From Megalonaias nervosa (taxonomy: Eukaryota > Mollusca > Bivalvia > Unionida > Unionidae): a stretch of 64,000 nt of DNA. The stretch lies in contig JAECUM010033823.1 of the NCBI GenBank assembly GCA_016617855.1, forward strand, positions 1 through 64,000, in the 5' to 3' direction. Within the stretch, counting starts at the first letter, position 1. Every line of letters begins with the position of its first letter. The notes under the pieces were generated by a model. That model made no database searches. It was given only the letters and a program-made list of their open reading frames with translations, and was not told where the DNA came from. Below, piece after piece: positions 25,863-37,444 of this stretch. The position numbers and the translations under genes are program-made.

Positions 25863-27858
25863 GTAGGTCCATGGCTACAATTAAGGAAACTTACAGTGAA
25901 GCCTACATTAAAGGATACCTCTTATAATGGCCACTTGTATATATAGCACATCCAGGAACCCCAACAGAAAAAATAACATAAAAACAGAAATGCTAACCAT
26001 TCCAAATTTAATAGTAGGCAGAAACAGCATTGGTGTCCATCAAATAAATAGTTATTCATGTCAGGCAAGTACAGTGGTCCCCCTCTTGAACGGCCCCCCT
26101 GACCAGCGGCCACCCACTCCTTATGGCCAGAATCTGTCAACACCGATGAGTTTGAGTCCAAAAGTACCCCTCACGAAAGGCCACCCCACTAACACAACCA
26201 GCGGCCAGCATATTAGTGCAAAAATATAAAATTTACCCCTCACAAGCGGCTGCATTTTATTTTGCAATATGTATCCAGAACCAATATTTTATTCATAACG
26301 TGTGTTAAGTAATCCGATTTCTGTTTCTCGATGTCAGGTTTTCATTACTGAAAGAAGTGTTGACTAAAGTACATATACCACTAAGGTTAATATTATATCA
26401 TTTACGCCTCACGAGAAGCCACATTTATTCAATAAAGCTGAGAAAGACTCAAATTTTAATCCATACAAAAAGGTAAGTACTCTGATTAGCCTTACTGCTG
26501 TGTTATTCATGAGATGTCCAGTTTAGTCACTCTGATAATTGTTAGGATTACAATTATTGAACAGTAGTAACAGCCGAGAAGTGGCGATATTGATGTACAA
26601 TACACAAGTCAGCAGGAAAATGGTTTGATAGCCTTTATGGCTTCCCTTAGTAAGATGTTGAGCTTGTTCACTTTCATAATTAGTGGCTGTTACTACTGAC
26701 AATATATGTCAAGATTACAAATCCTAATGGCTGCGAGGTGCTATTGTTCAGGTCAAATCTGTGTACATATCGAAGCCTTTTTGGCTTTTCTCACTTAGTG
26801 CAAAGAAATGTAAAAACAATAGGGTACCAGACTGCGACTAAGGAATCATGTGACAAGATTGCTGCCTTTAAAAACACATGGCATTTTGTTTAAATGCAGA
26901 AAAATTGTTTTCTCAGTCCTGTAGTTGGCAACATTGATGATTACAACAGACGTAATTGTCAAGATCATAACAGGGTCAGCATAGGCTAAAAATAGATTTT
27001 GTTTAGACACACAGAGAAATCAACCTTGAACAAAACAGGGTACCAGACAAAGCCCGAAAAATCACGTGACAACACATTTATCGCTTCCTTTACGAAGAAG
27101 GCATTTCGTCTGCTCTACAAAAGTTTCATCTGCATAATTAAATTGCATACAGTTAGCAACATCTGAATAAATCATTACCAAACATTAACATGTCATCACG
27201 TAAATGGATATGATTATTTTAGAAAAAAAGTGGGTTATTCTACTCGATGACATCGGGTGAGGTGGGGAGGGGGGACTTGCCAAACAATTTTAGGTTAGAA
27301 AAGACTCAAATAAAACAATTTTATGTTGAAAAGACTCAAATAAACAACATCGTAACCAATATGGAGGACATTCAGCAGCAGTGGGAAAATGGAGCAAATG
27401 GAAAGAGAATTATGTATGTACCAAGAGTGAAATGACGTTTTTGAATGGTTTTGCAATGTGCATGACAACAACACCCGCTCGCATATCACGTTTACACCAA
27501 GAATTAGAACTATTAATGCACATTCAGTTGAAATAAGGCTATTATTATAACAAGAAGAACCTTTTAATAATTAATGTTACTTTCAAACAAAGATATTAAA
27601 TGCTTTGAAGAATGTAGGTTTCTTACTATGTACATTACATACACTTCTCACAAAAATTTAGTCCCCCTCTGGAAAGGCCACCCGTCTTATAAGGCTACAT
27701 TCCTGGTGCAGAAGGGGTGGCCGTATAAGAGGGGGACCACTGTAAATATTTGGCATTAAAAGTTTTTGAAAATGATCAATAGGGAAGATACATTCAAGTT
27801 TTGTGCAGTCATGGCTTTGTTTTCTGCATAATCTTTTTTGCATGTTTTCTTTTTCCAG
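25863..27858 (+). other. intron 6, mostly one MITE
   Basis: 2.0 kb, of which 1.67 kb is the TIR-bounded element at 26072-27742. It ends in a pyrimidine tract and ttccag. Confidence 0.85.
26072..27742. mobile_element. pogo/Tc1-mariner-like non-autonomous element (1.67 kb), TA target duplication
   Basis: The left end CAGTGGTCCCCCTCTTGAAC and the right end (reverse complement CAGTGGTCCCCCTCTTATAC) are near-perfect inverted repeats of at least 24 bp. Both ends are flanked by TA. The CAG... start and TA duplication fit the pogo/Tc1-mariner superfamily. Inside are internal repeats: 'agggtaccagac' recurs at 26821 and 27039, each followed by 'cacatg/cacgtgacaa' blocks, and several 'cggccac' motifs lie next to the left end. 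The only open frames are short (for example 27247-27435) and show no transposase motifs, so it depends on an enzyme encoded elsewhere. Confidence 0.85.
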
Positions 27859-27942
27859 CAATCTGTGGACCAGATCAAGTTGACAGATCAGCTGGGACAG
27901 ATAGAGGAACTGATACGGGAGAGAGACCAGTTAAAACATGAG
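27859..27942 (+). CDS. MYO18A: MYO18A-like tail, exon 7
   Basis: 28 codons, phase 0/0, the shortest of the well-supported exons. Acceptor ttttccag and donor gag|gtagag are visible. It encodes QSVDQIKLTDQLGQIEEL and on to RDQLKHE, parallel to the human [20 protein letters not shown] segment. Confidence 0.92.
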
Positions 27943-29240
27943 GTAGAGTTCTTTCTCAATGCCCTCACATGACATATTTTATTGGATCTCAGCAATTTGA
28001 CGTTGCATAAACCTTGGTCATATTTGTGATGTTAGAAGAAGGCAGAATAGTCTTGAAAATCAGGGCAAATCCCATAGCCTGATATCTGGGGCAAGTGAAA
28101 TTCTTGGTTGGGCTTGTATGACTTGATATATTGCTTGGAAAAGATTAGTGTTTTATGTGTTATACAAACACATTTTTATTGGGGTGTTCAGATTTGATTG
28201 ACTGATATTAATTATGGATCTGAAAAAATTAGATTTTAATGTTGCAGAAAAAATGAATAATTCATAAAGTGTGCATCATAAAATTAGATTGACTTTAATT
28301 CAGATATTAAATTAAATCAAAGTAATTCACTTGACAATAGGAACTGTCTGTATTTTCTCTTATTTAAATACCTTGACAAGTGACAATTCTGTGATACAAG
28401 TAACTTTTTCCAAGTCAAATGTCTGGGAAAGTGGATGAAGATAACATTTGCTCATCCCTGGAAATGTCACCTTGTTTAAACCATGTGAACTTTATTGGGC
28501 TTGAAAGTCAGTATGAACTTAAATATAGTACATCATAGTGAAAAACTCACCAACAACACATGTCACACACAATGAAGTAATGCCAGTAACATACAGTAGT
28601 GGAAAATTTACCAAAAACAAACAGTGAAGTAATACCAGTAATATTTGTACAGCAGCATGAGAACTTTTTAAGTAAATTGTGCATGAGGACAAATATTTTA
28701 AAACATGTTTAAGCTTGGAAAGAGATAATCAATTCATGAAATGAGTGTAGTTAGGATCAGTTCAATATTGATGAAAATGTTTAATTACCTGCAACATGTA
28801 TAAGGCTGCCTTTGATCATGTGATTGGTATTTAGCTATTTAGGATCGTACCTGTGACAAGGATTAGCAGATACTTGCTTGTTCAGTTCCAACTGGTCATA
28901 ATTTTCACTCAGAATTCTCTTTCATCCAAGTTTATGTGTGAGAAGCAGGTGAATTATACCTATTTGTCATGCCTTAGTAAATTGATTTGTTTTTCAAGGC
29001 ATTTTAAACATATCATGACATGGAAATGGGAGCTAAGCACCTTTCCCAAGAAAATGTTGATGAAGCCAACCTGGGCTGGCATGGGTGTGTATTGAACAAG
29101 CATCCCTTAATTATAAGTTCAGCATTCTTCCAGCTGAGTTATCCTCCCACCTCTTCTTCAGCAGAACCAGCAAAATGTTTTGAGAAGAAACAAGGCTTCA
29201 TAAAGGAAATGTGAAAGTAATTAATATTTTACCATTACAG
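27943..29240 (+). other. intron 7
   Basis: 1.3 kb, with the second family B SINE-like element at its 3' end. Nothing else is recognised. Confidence 0.75.
29005..29160 (-). mobile_element. SINE-like element, family B, copy 2
   Basis: Shares 'catggaaatgggagctaag' and the flanking 'catatcatg' with the copy at 23395. The minus strand shows a tRNA-like head GATAACTCAGCTGGAAGAA and a degenerate box B (TTGTTCAATAC). It ends about 80 bp before exon 8. Confidence 0.6.
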
Positions 29241-29378
29241 GTGAACGACTTGACCACACGGATCACAACCTTTGAGGAATCCAGTGTAGACAAGCAAGTG
29301 TTGGCAAGATTAGAGATTAGGATACGAGAGCTAGAAACTAAATTAGACTTTGAAACTACTACAAGACATAGGTTGGAG
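29241..29378 (+). CDS. MYO18A: MYO18A-like tail, exon 8
   Basis: 46 codons, phase 0/0. Acceptor attacag and donor gag|gtaaat are visible. It encodes VNDLTTRITTFEESSVDKQV and on to IRIRELETKLDFETTTRHRLE, matching the human [20 protein letters not shown] region very closely. Confidence 0.96.
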
Positions 29379-29464
29379 GTAAATTCTCAAATTTCATTCT
29401 GTCTCTATATGTGTAAATGTCCCATTCTCTGTCTTTTGTGTGTATATGCAGGTGTTATATTGGA

Positions 29465-29609
29465 TGTATGTACGTATGTATGTATGTATGTATGTATATG
29501 TGTGTGTGTGTATGTATGTATGTATGTATGTATGTATCAATCAATGTAGGTATGTATGTATGTATGTATGTATGTATCAGTCAATGTATGTATGTATGCA
29601 TGCATGTAT
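29465..29609. repeat. (TGTA)n microsatellite, interrupted
   Basis: Tetranucleotide tgta/tatg repeats with a short (TG)n insertion and two 'tcaatcaatg' or 'tcagtcaatg' interruptions. Confidence 0.95.
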
Positions 29610-30056
29610 CATAGATCCTAAATTGGCCATATTTTCTTGACATGACCCACAAATGATCTCAAATGACTATTTGCAAACTTGACCTTTTTGATATTGGACG
29701 TAAGATGTCAATAATTATTCCATGCTTTTTATGGGGTCATAATTTTTTGCCATTTGTTTAAACACTCTTGCTTTTTAAAAAAATTGTGAAGGTTTATCTG
29801 CTGGACTTGTGTAAACCATATAAATGAACAATTGCCTCCATAACTTACAACGGTCATTACATTAGCCCCTTATATTGTGTGCTTTTTAACAGTATTACGT
29901 GTATTGTATCAGCACATAAAGGACCTTTAGTACAAAATGTGTTGACTAGACCCTAATTAAAGATGAAAAAGAGATACTAGCAGCAAGAACTAGCTTTTAT
30001 TATAATCCTCCAACACTTGTTTAAGGACCTGATCAAATTAAAACTTTACCAGATGG

Positions 30057-30360
30057 CTTCAGTGACCCTAGTGGTTAGAGTGTCTGCCTCTGATGTGCAA
30101 GGTCATGGGTTCGAACCCTGGCAGAGTCATACCTAAGACTTATAAAAATGGTACTAGCAGCTGTCTCGCTTGGCATTCAGCATAAAGAGGTTAGTGTTAG
30201 GACTGGTCGGCCTGGTGTCAGGATAATGTGACTGGGTGGAACGTGATGCTACATGTCTGCGGCATAATGCCCCAGTGCTAGACTTAAATATAAATAGCCA
30301 CACTGCAGACAGCTAAATCTATGACTAAAATTGTTTAAAGCTATGTTCAAAATACAAAAA
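30057..30360 (+). mobile_element. tRNA-derived SINE, family A, copy 2
   Basis: Head with box A CTAGTGGTTAGAG and box B GGTTCGAACCC. The body GGTTAGTGTTAGGACTGGTC and GTCAGGATAATGTGACTGGG is the family consensus. The tail is A-rich. Confidence 0.88.
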
Positions 30361-30701
30361 TGGACACTGAAACTTTACTGTTGGCTAGTTGGAAATACCC
30401 ACTAATCAAAAGTTAGCATCTTCAGCAGGGTAGTAAGTAAGCTTGTTGTCAGTTAATAAATAATTTTTCAAAACAGTAAAGTGGCATACAATACTGTTAG
30501 TGGGTGACATTCTATGATATAATTTTCTTAAAGAAAAAATAATTTTAAGAAATTTTTGAGGGAAACCTAGACTAGTAAAGCAGAGACACTAAAACTAAAA
30601 GAACAAAAAATGACATATTTTACACTACATTTAATCATAAATATAGCTGCACTTCCTTTGAATATTTTATATGAAATACCACAAATATCTCTGCCATGTT
30701 A

Positions 30702-30746
30702 TATATGTATGTACGTATGTATGCATGTATGTATGTATGTATGTGT
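30702..30746. repeat. (TGTA)n microsatellite at SINE tail
   Basis: Abuts the 3' end of the minus-strand SINE that follows, and is likely its simple-sequence tail. Confidence 0.85.
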
Positions 30747-31060
30747 GATTTGGATTTTTTTTAACATTGCTTTAAAAAAATTTCAGTCATATCGCTGCTA
30801 TGTCTGCACTGTGGCAGTTAATAGTGATGACTAGCATTGGGGCACCATGCCGCAACATGTAGCATAATGCCCCACCCAGTCAGATTATCCTGACACCAGG
30901 CCGACCAGTCCTAACATTAACCTCTTACTGCTGATTGCCTAGCAAGGCAGCTGTTAGTACCATTTTTTTATAAGTCTTTGGTGTCAGTCAGTTGGGGTTC
31001 GAACCCATGACCTCCTGCATTCGAGGCGGATGCTCTAACCAATAGGCCACTGGAGCGGTT
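30743..31060 (-). mobile_element. tRNA-derived SINE, family A, copy 3
   Basis: Minus-strand head ACCGCTCCAGTGGCCTATTG then GGTTAGAGC, box B GGGTTCGAACCC, followed by the same body as copy 2. Full length, opposite in orientation to copy 2 and about 380 bp from it. Confidence 0.88.
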
Positions 31061-31081
31061 ATGTATCTATGTATGCATGTG

Positions 31082-31519
31082 CAGGTAAAACCTGTTATAA
31101 AGCGATGCTCGGGTTCCAAAGAATAACATCGCAATATAAATGGGATTGTGTTAACAAATTTTTCGAAAAACTTCCCCTTAGAAAATGTGCATTGAAATTT
31201 AAATGTCATCAGTTTTAACTAACCTCTTGATCCTATATCATTTGTTTTGTTCACCGGGTTTCATCAGGCATCAAATATGTACTTTAGTTTTGAATTGTAA
31301 ACATGCCAATATGGTGGAAACGGTGCACGGTGAAGTTAATTAAACGCAGTGCTGGGATTAAAAGTCTGCTAGGGATATGAATAATCAGCTTTTCCGAGAG
31401 CATGTATTTAGGATGTTAAAAAGAGAGGTCACCATAAATTAAAAAATGGGAGCCATGCTGCCATCGTGTTATAAGTGGAATCGCATTATAAAGAGTTGCA
31501 TTATAATGGATTTTACCTG
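31082..31519. mobile_element. TIR-bounded MITE (438 bp)
   Basis: Left end CAGGTAAAACCTGTTATAA and right end reverse complement CAGGTAAAATCCATTATAA form imperfect inverted repeats. Inner blocks 'gcattataaagagttgcatt' mirror 'gttataaagcgatgc'. The style is pogo/Tc1-mariner-like, but a clear TA duplication is not seen. No coding capacity. Confidence 0.6.
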
Positions 31520-31668
31520 TTTGTAGGAATACTGGGATGGACTTAGAATAGTTGCCAGCAGCTGGTACCCCATGTGAATGATGCAATTGCCATCCCCCCC
31601 CCCATAATTTCTCCTCGAATTTGACATCCAATGCAACCTGCCTAGTTTGCTTATGTCGATGTGCTGCC

Positions 31669-31802
<134 letters not shown>

Positions 31803-32036
31803 TTTTTTATTACTATTACATTACTTACCCTTCAACCAGTCATTTAATTACTGACAACTTAGAATAAGAATGTTAACATCTATGGAATCAAATCAGTATT
31901 AACATAACGGTATGCAAACAAAGTATGCAGTCAGTATTCTGACTATATGCAGATAATATCTCTCATCATCCTAAAATGAAACATTCTCAATTTTTGGGTT
32001 TGTACAAGTATTTCAGTGGAACCATTTTTGTTTCAG

Positions 32037-32222
32037 TTGCAAGTAACAAGAACAAAGGAACAAGTAGACAGAGTTACAGAGGAAAAGGAGCAGCTGACTG
32101 TTGCTAAGCAACAGGCTGAAGAATTGGTGAAGAAAATGCAGAGAAATCTCCGAGATTTGAGAGAAGAATTTTCAGATGTGCAGAAGAGGGAAATGGAATC
32201 TTCGCACAAGAGTAAAGAATTG
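32037..32222 (+). CDS. MYO18A: MYO18A-like tail, exon 9
   Basis: 62 codons, phase 0/0, one of the two largest exons. Acceptor tttgtttcag and donor ttg|gtcagt are visible. It encodes LQVTRTKEQVDRVTEEKEQL and on to SSHKSKEL. It follows the human [20 protein letters not shown] region, including the RNLRDLREE / RQLRDTKEE correspondence. Confidence 0.95.
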
Positions 32223-32410
32223 GTCAGTCAAAACTTTGTGGTTGTTTTCTTAGTTTATTTTTAAAGTATTAAACTGCTGTGGAAACATGGTAATAATAGT
32301 TCTAGAATTAGGTAATACATGTTGCACATTTTAGTCTTTGACAAAATGTTAATCAGTAGAGATTAGGTTCCACACCTCTGTTTTTCATGTAAATTTCTCC
32401 TGCCATTAAT

Positions 32411-32731
32411 TGGACCACTCCGGTGTCATAGTGGTTAGAGCTTCTGATTTGGATGCGCAAGGTCGCTGGTTCGAACCCTGGCCGAGTCATACCAAGACTT
32501 ATAAAAATGATACTAACAGCTGCCTTGTTACGTGCTCAGTATTAGGAGGTTAGTGTTAGGACTGGTTGGCCTGGTGTCAGGATAATGTGACTAGGTGGGA
32601 TATCATGCTTTATGTCTGCAGCATGATGCGGCAGTGCTAGATATCACTATAAACTGCCACACTACAAACATCATAGCAGTATGACTAAAAAATTGTTAAA
32701 GCTACATTAAAAATCCACGTGCACACACACA
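32411..32731 (+). mobile_element. tRNA-derived SINE, family A, copy 4, with target-site duplication
   Basis: Full-length copy with head CACTCCGGTGTCATAGTGG, box B GGTTCGAACCC, the family body and an ACACAC tail. It is flanked on both sides by the identical 10-mer tgccattaat (32401-32410 and 32732-32741), the hallmark of LINE-mediated insertion, which fixes the element borders. Confidence 0.92.
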
Positions 32732-32814
32732 TGCCATTAATCAGTACAATAACCATATGAAAATGTAGTTTTTGACATCTTAGAACTGGTAGAAGCAGGA
32801 AGCGTTACCTATGT

Positions 32815-33183
32815 CCTTTCCTCCTTGCATCTGTCCATGACATCTTGGTAAAAGATTTTGTTATTTCAGACTCATTGGTAGGACATCTGTCTTCCATTCT
32901 GCATCTGTCCATGACATCTTGGTTAAGTTTTTGTCATTTCAGGCTCATTATTGGGACATCTGTCTTCCATTCTGCATCTGTCCATGACATCTTGGTTAAG
33001 TTTTTGTCATTTCAGGCTCATTATTGGGACATCTGTCTTCCATTCTGCATCTGTCCATGACATCTTGGTTAAGTTTTTGTCATTTCAGGCTCATTATTGG
33101 GACATCTGTCTTCCATTCTGCATCTGTCCATGACATCTTGGTTAAGTTTTTGTCATTTCAGGCTCATTATTGGGACATCTATG
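32815..33183. repeat. 73-bp tandem repeat, about 5 copies
   Basis: Units contain gggacatctgtcttccattc, tgcatctgtccatgacatct and ttttgtcatttcag. The inner copies are identical. The first copy is diverged. Every unit carries a splice-acceptor-like pyrimidine tract plus CAG. Confidence 0.96.
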
Positions 33184-34122
33184 TTCCATGAACACATTTC
33201 TCATTTATTAACATGTTTTAATACATGGACTGTTTTGACCATAATCTGTCTAAAAGTTAGTGATGTTGTATTCATTCTCAGAGCACTGCAAATGAAATGT
33301 TTTAGTGTCTTTAAATCATCTTCAGAAACTCCAAAGTTTGCATGTTAGCATTAGAAGATACTTACAAATAACTCATGTCTAATACTTTAGCACTGAATTT
33401 GTTTTAGAAAAATATATCACCAAGTTAGTCTTCTTCCCAAATTCACAAAACTTTTGTGATTTAGTGTTTGATGAAGTTATTTTCATATCACTTGAGCTCA
33501 GATAGTGTTTTTTTACTATGCTGTGATACTGTAACAATGCAAATAAAGGATTGATGTATTGTCTTGTTTTAGTCAAATTTTACTTTTTTGTGTTACTCTT
33601 TATCACACTATTGTTGCATTAATAATCGTCTGTAGAAAGTACAATTGTCCCTCAGTGTAACACTCATCTTTATAAAGCTGTTATGGATATAATACAGTAC
33701 AGCTGTGGATCCCTTGAGTCAAATATAGCGATTGTACTTCATTTGGTATTTGAAATGTATGACAATACGGGTGGAAAGAGAACAACCTGAATTTTAGTAT
33801 TATATCATTATTTCCTGTTTATACTGTTTCATTTGACAAAATTAAATTCACTAATACCATGATCTAAATTTATTACTATGTATGACTGGCATTTTGTTTA
33901 TTCACCCACCTGCCCCAGACATACATGCATGCCTTTGTCAAATTTTCAATCAGTTTTACTATACCATGGTTCAGTTTGTAAAGCATCAGGCAGTTATTGA
34001 CCCCGACTGATACCTTATAACAAGGGAAAGATGTTTCTTACATAAGTAGTCTCTAAAATCAGAAATAATTGTACATGCAAGGTATGATATCTATGAAACT
34101 ATTATGCATTCACCATTCCCTC

Positions 34123-34355
34123 ACCGCTCCGGTGGCCTAGTGGTTAGAGCATCTGCTTCAGATGCAGTAGGTTGTGGGTTCAAACCCTGGCCAAATCATA
34201 CCAAAGACTTTAAATAATGGTACTAACAGCTGCCTCGCTAGGCACTCAGTATTAAGAGGTTAGTGTTAGGACTGGTCAGCCTGGTGTCAGGATAATGTGA
34301 ATGGGTGGGACATTGCTACATGTTTGCAGCATGATGCCCCAGTGTTAGACATCAC
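34123..34355 (+). mobile_element. tRNA-derived SINE, family A, copy 5 (3' truncated)
   Basis: Best-preserved head: ACCGCTCCGGTGGCCTAGTG then GTTAGAGC, box B GGGTTCAAACCC, followed by the family body. The terminal part after 'agtgttagacatcaca' is missing or diverged. Confidence 0.88.
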
Positions 34356-35341
34356 ATCAGTGTAATCATAATAAATGTAATATGCCCTCTTGTATTCAAA
34401 AGTGAAAAATGTCAATCTGTCGTCACAGCTTTATTTGCGAGTGTTTGTGTGAGAACCTAATTAAGTGCCAACCATGTTTTGATCTCTGACTTGCAGAAGC
34501 ATGTGTTATATTGTTACACTCAGTTAAAAGCAGACCTGTTTTGTATTTCATATTAACTACATATTATATATCAAATCAAATAAAGGGGATTTATTCCAAA
34601 TAAAAGTTAAGAGACATGCAAATCCTTCCTGCATACGAGCTAGTGGTTAGGGTCATGTTTGAGGTCATCTCATTTCAGTTGATTAATCAAACACTTATAA
34701 ATATTATTATGTAAGTAATATAACTAACTTAACTTAGCCTACTCACAAATTTGATCCAAGATAGCAAAGCAACCAATCAAAATGAGTTCTTGGTGAATAA
34801 AAGCTTTGTGTCACAGATACGGTTCATTATGGAGAAGTGAGTTTCAGAGTTTGTATTGAACTTAAAATTCCTGATTTGGTAGACAGAGATTTCCTCAAGG
34901 ATGAGAAGAAGTTTCATTGTTACTTACAATGAAATCACGGCATCGGTATTTTACTGATAGAACAATGGCACCCTCGCTTATAATGCAGTTTATGTTTTTG
35001 GACCCCTTTGTGCATGAGTTATCAAGGGAAAGGTTGGTGCACATGCACTTTATGAGAAATTAATGAAAGATGTTTGTTTTTTGGGGGTTTTTTAACAGAG
35101 GATCACATTGTTGATATGAACCAACTTTGTCTTAGCTTTCTTTACCTGAAACCATGCTAAATCTAATCCTAACAACTTTTTAGTAACCAAATGTTTAAAC
35201 TATGATATGTTTCTCTTCAAAGATGAAAAAATACAAGAACAACTTAATTTCCGTGTTTCTACAAGATAGTTTAATTTATTCACTACACCTGTTAAAAGTG
35301 TATACTTTTAACTTAATGCACAGTTTTATACATCATTGTAG

Positions 35342-35478
35342 GAGAACAAAGTTGCAGAATTGGAGTCTGATTTTGAACAGAATCAGTCAGATCTAAAGCT
35401 TGCCTTTAAACGGATTGGTGACCTACAGGCCGCATTGGAGGAGGACCTGGACAGTGACATCAGTTTAGGCTCTGACAG
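35342..35478 (+). CDS. MYO18A: MYO18A-like tail, exon 10
   Basis: 45 codons plus two bases (phase 0 in, phase 2 out). Acceptor cattgtag and donor acag|gtgaga are visible. It encodes ENKVAELESDFEQNQSDLK, then LAFKRIGDLQAALEEDLDSD. The LKLAFKRIGDLQAA block is essentially the vertebrate sequence and marks the end of the coiled coil. Confidence 0.97.
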
Positions 35479-35847
35479 GTGAGATCAGTTATCTGATCAG
35501 ATGAATCATAGATGTTCTGTTACAGCTATTACTTACATTAGATTCCCAGTAAATAAGCATCAGCAAATAAAACGGGTTATTAAGTTTTGCTTGTTTGATT
35601 TTCTTTTTCTTGTGGGAAATAAACTTTAATTTCTAGACAGAATTATATTTTTTTATTTTTAAAAAATATGTTACATTGAATTTCAGATTCTTTTGAAAGT
35701 AGTGTTACAATGAATTTCAGATTCATTTGAAAGTAGAAAAAGGGTATATAATTGGTTCAACATTTCCCAAGCAGGGAAATCAAGTTTATTCATGTTACTG
35801 CATTGGACATAATACCTGCTCATGCCTTAACTCTGTAACTACTATTG

Positions 35848-35935
35848 CTGCTGTAATGGCTCACTGCTCTGCCTGGCTGCTGGAGTCACTGCTGTAATGG
35901 CTCACTGCTCTGCCTGGCTGCTGGAGTCACTGCTG
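35848..35935. repeat. 41-bp direct duplication
   Basis: Two near-identical copies of a CTG/CTGCC-rich 41-mer (tgctgtaatggctcactgct ...) start at 35848 and 35889. Confidence 0.9.
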
Positions 35936-36339
35936 CAGCTGGTGTGTGGGTTGACTACCAGAGCCTGATACTGCTGCAGCCAGATGAGTTTTAATTGATG
36001 ATTTGGGGATATGGGCCAATAGTTTTTAAGCTATTTTCCTTATAATTGACTGTTTTAGATACTAAAACCATGCATATATAAAAGTTATAACTACCTTTTA
36101 TCTATGTGATTCTTTTTTCCCACGGACTTCCACAAGATTGATGAAAAAACTCCATGAACTGAACACAGAACTCACTATTTGAAGCAATATAATTCGTCTG
36201 TCATTATTTTATACAGTTGTATATCAAATCTATACACATAATTATTTACAAATGTTTAAATGGTCATTATGTTCTACTAGTTCTTAATTTGCTGTTGGTG
36301 ATATTTGTAAAAGCAGTTTTGTTTTACAGTCAAACATCA

Positions 36340-36740
36340 CACTCCTTGCACATTATGGACACCTATTGCTGCATCTTTTGTTTAGCACTTCGACTTCGTG
36401 CTTCTCTTGCATATATTTTGGTCCATAGCTGTTAGTTTCAGCAACAATTGTTTTATTTAACATCAGGGAAAATATTTAAATAAGAAATCAATAAAAAAAA
36501 AATCTTATCATCCAAAACGAAAGCAAGACAAATGCTTTCAGTGAACTCAATGACATGCAGAGCACATTGCTCTCTTATCCACACTAAACTGTGTTCGTCA
36601 TCTGATTCTGTCTCAATTTCTGACAGACTGGACAATGATGATAATTTGATGTCACTGCTAACACTTCCTAAATCGATATCATCAGTCGCTTCCTCTGAAA
36701 CTCCTAAAATTTAGGATTCTGAATCGCTACCAAAAGCCAT
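36340..36740 (-). pseudogene. degraded DDE transposase fragment, possibly piggyBac-like
   Basis: On the minus strand an ATG at 36740 opens MAFGSDSES, then a stop. The frame continues as an acidic Ser/Asp/Glu-rich stretch (LSSLSEIETESDDEHSL) and ends at 36453. About 10 codons further, in another frame, comes TIVAETNSYGPKY. An acidic N-terminus followed by a conserved ETNxY motif is the layout of piggyBac-family transposases. A stop, a frameshift and loss of the catalytic part show it is dead. The assignment rests on two short motifs, so other DDE families are possible. Confidence 0.4.
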
Positions 36741-37444
36741 ATTTACCACAGTCAGCAACTGCATTTATTAACTGTCATGTGTTAGTAGCCATATTTAGTA
36801 TGTGACCTATTTCATGGCAAGAACCATTGTTTGTTAACTGTTTTTTGATTGGATGAATGTTCTTTTACTGCCCATTGTTGACAAATTGGATTGTTTGTAA
36901 CATGAACATGCAGAGTAGATTTATCTGTCACTGAGGTTCAAACACACATAATAGGCAAGTGGGTATATCCAGTACGGTGGATAGCAGTGCTTGTTTACAA
37001 GTGGATTTATCAGTCATTGCAGAGGCTAGGCACATGTATGTGGCTGATATACACATCAGTTTTAACGAAAGAGATAATATCCGCAACCTACTACATTAAA
37101 TCAAAACTTACAAAATATCCCTTTTGAGCACACATTTCTTATTCTCTGCACGACTTGCGGTAAGGAAGCAGCTAATTTTTGGGAGCATTCCAATTTGCAA
37201 GTTTGATGTCTTTTGACTATCAGTCTCAGAAATAAACGTATGCTTCATTCATCATTACCGTATTTGGAGTAACAGTGCACCTGCAAAGTGGAGAGCTTCC
37301 AGCACAGAAAAATGGAGTTTATTATTCTAGTATGTACATATGTGTAATGTGGACAGTTATGATACCATCAAAGTGCACTTAGCATTAATGCATTTATTTC
37401 TCATGAAATCAACCAAAATAATAATTTTTAAACACAAAGTTCAA

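Larger units (their letters stand above)
32223..35341 (+). other. intron 9
   Basis: Includes two family A SINEs and the 73-bp tandem repeat (separate entries). The remainder, including 33190-34120, shows no recognisable gene. Confidence 0.8.

Noticed and set aside
29411..29640. Met-Tyr-Val-Cys repeat open frames
   Set aside because: Translation of the (TGTA)n microsatellite.
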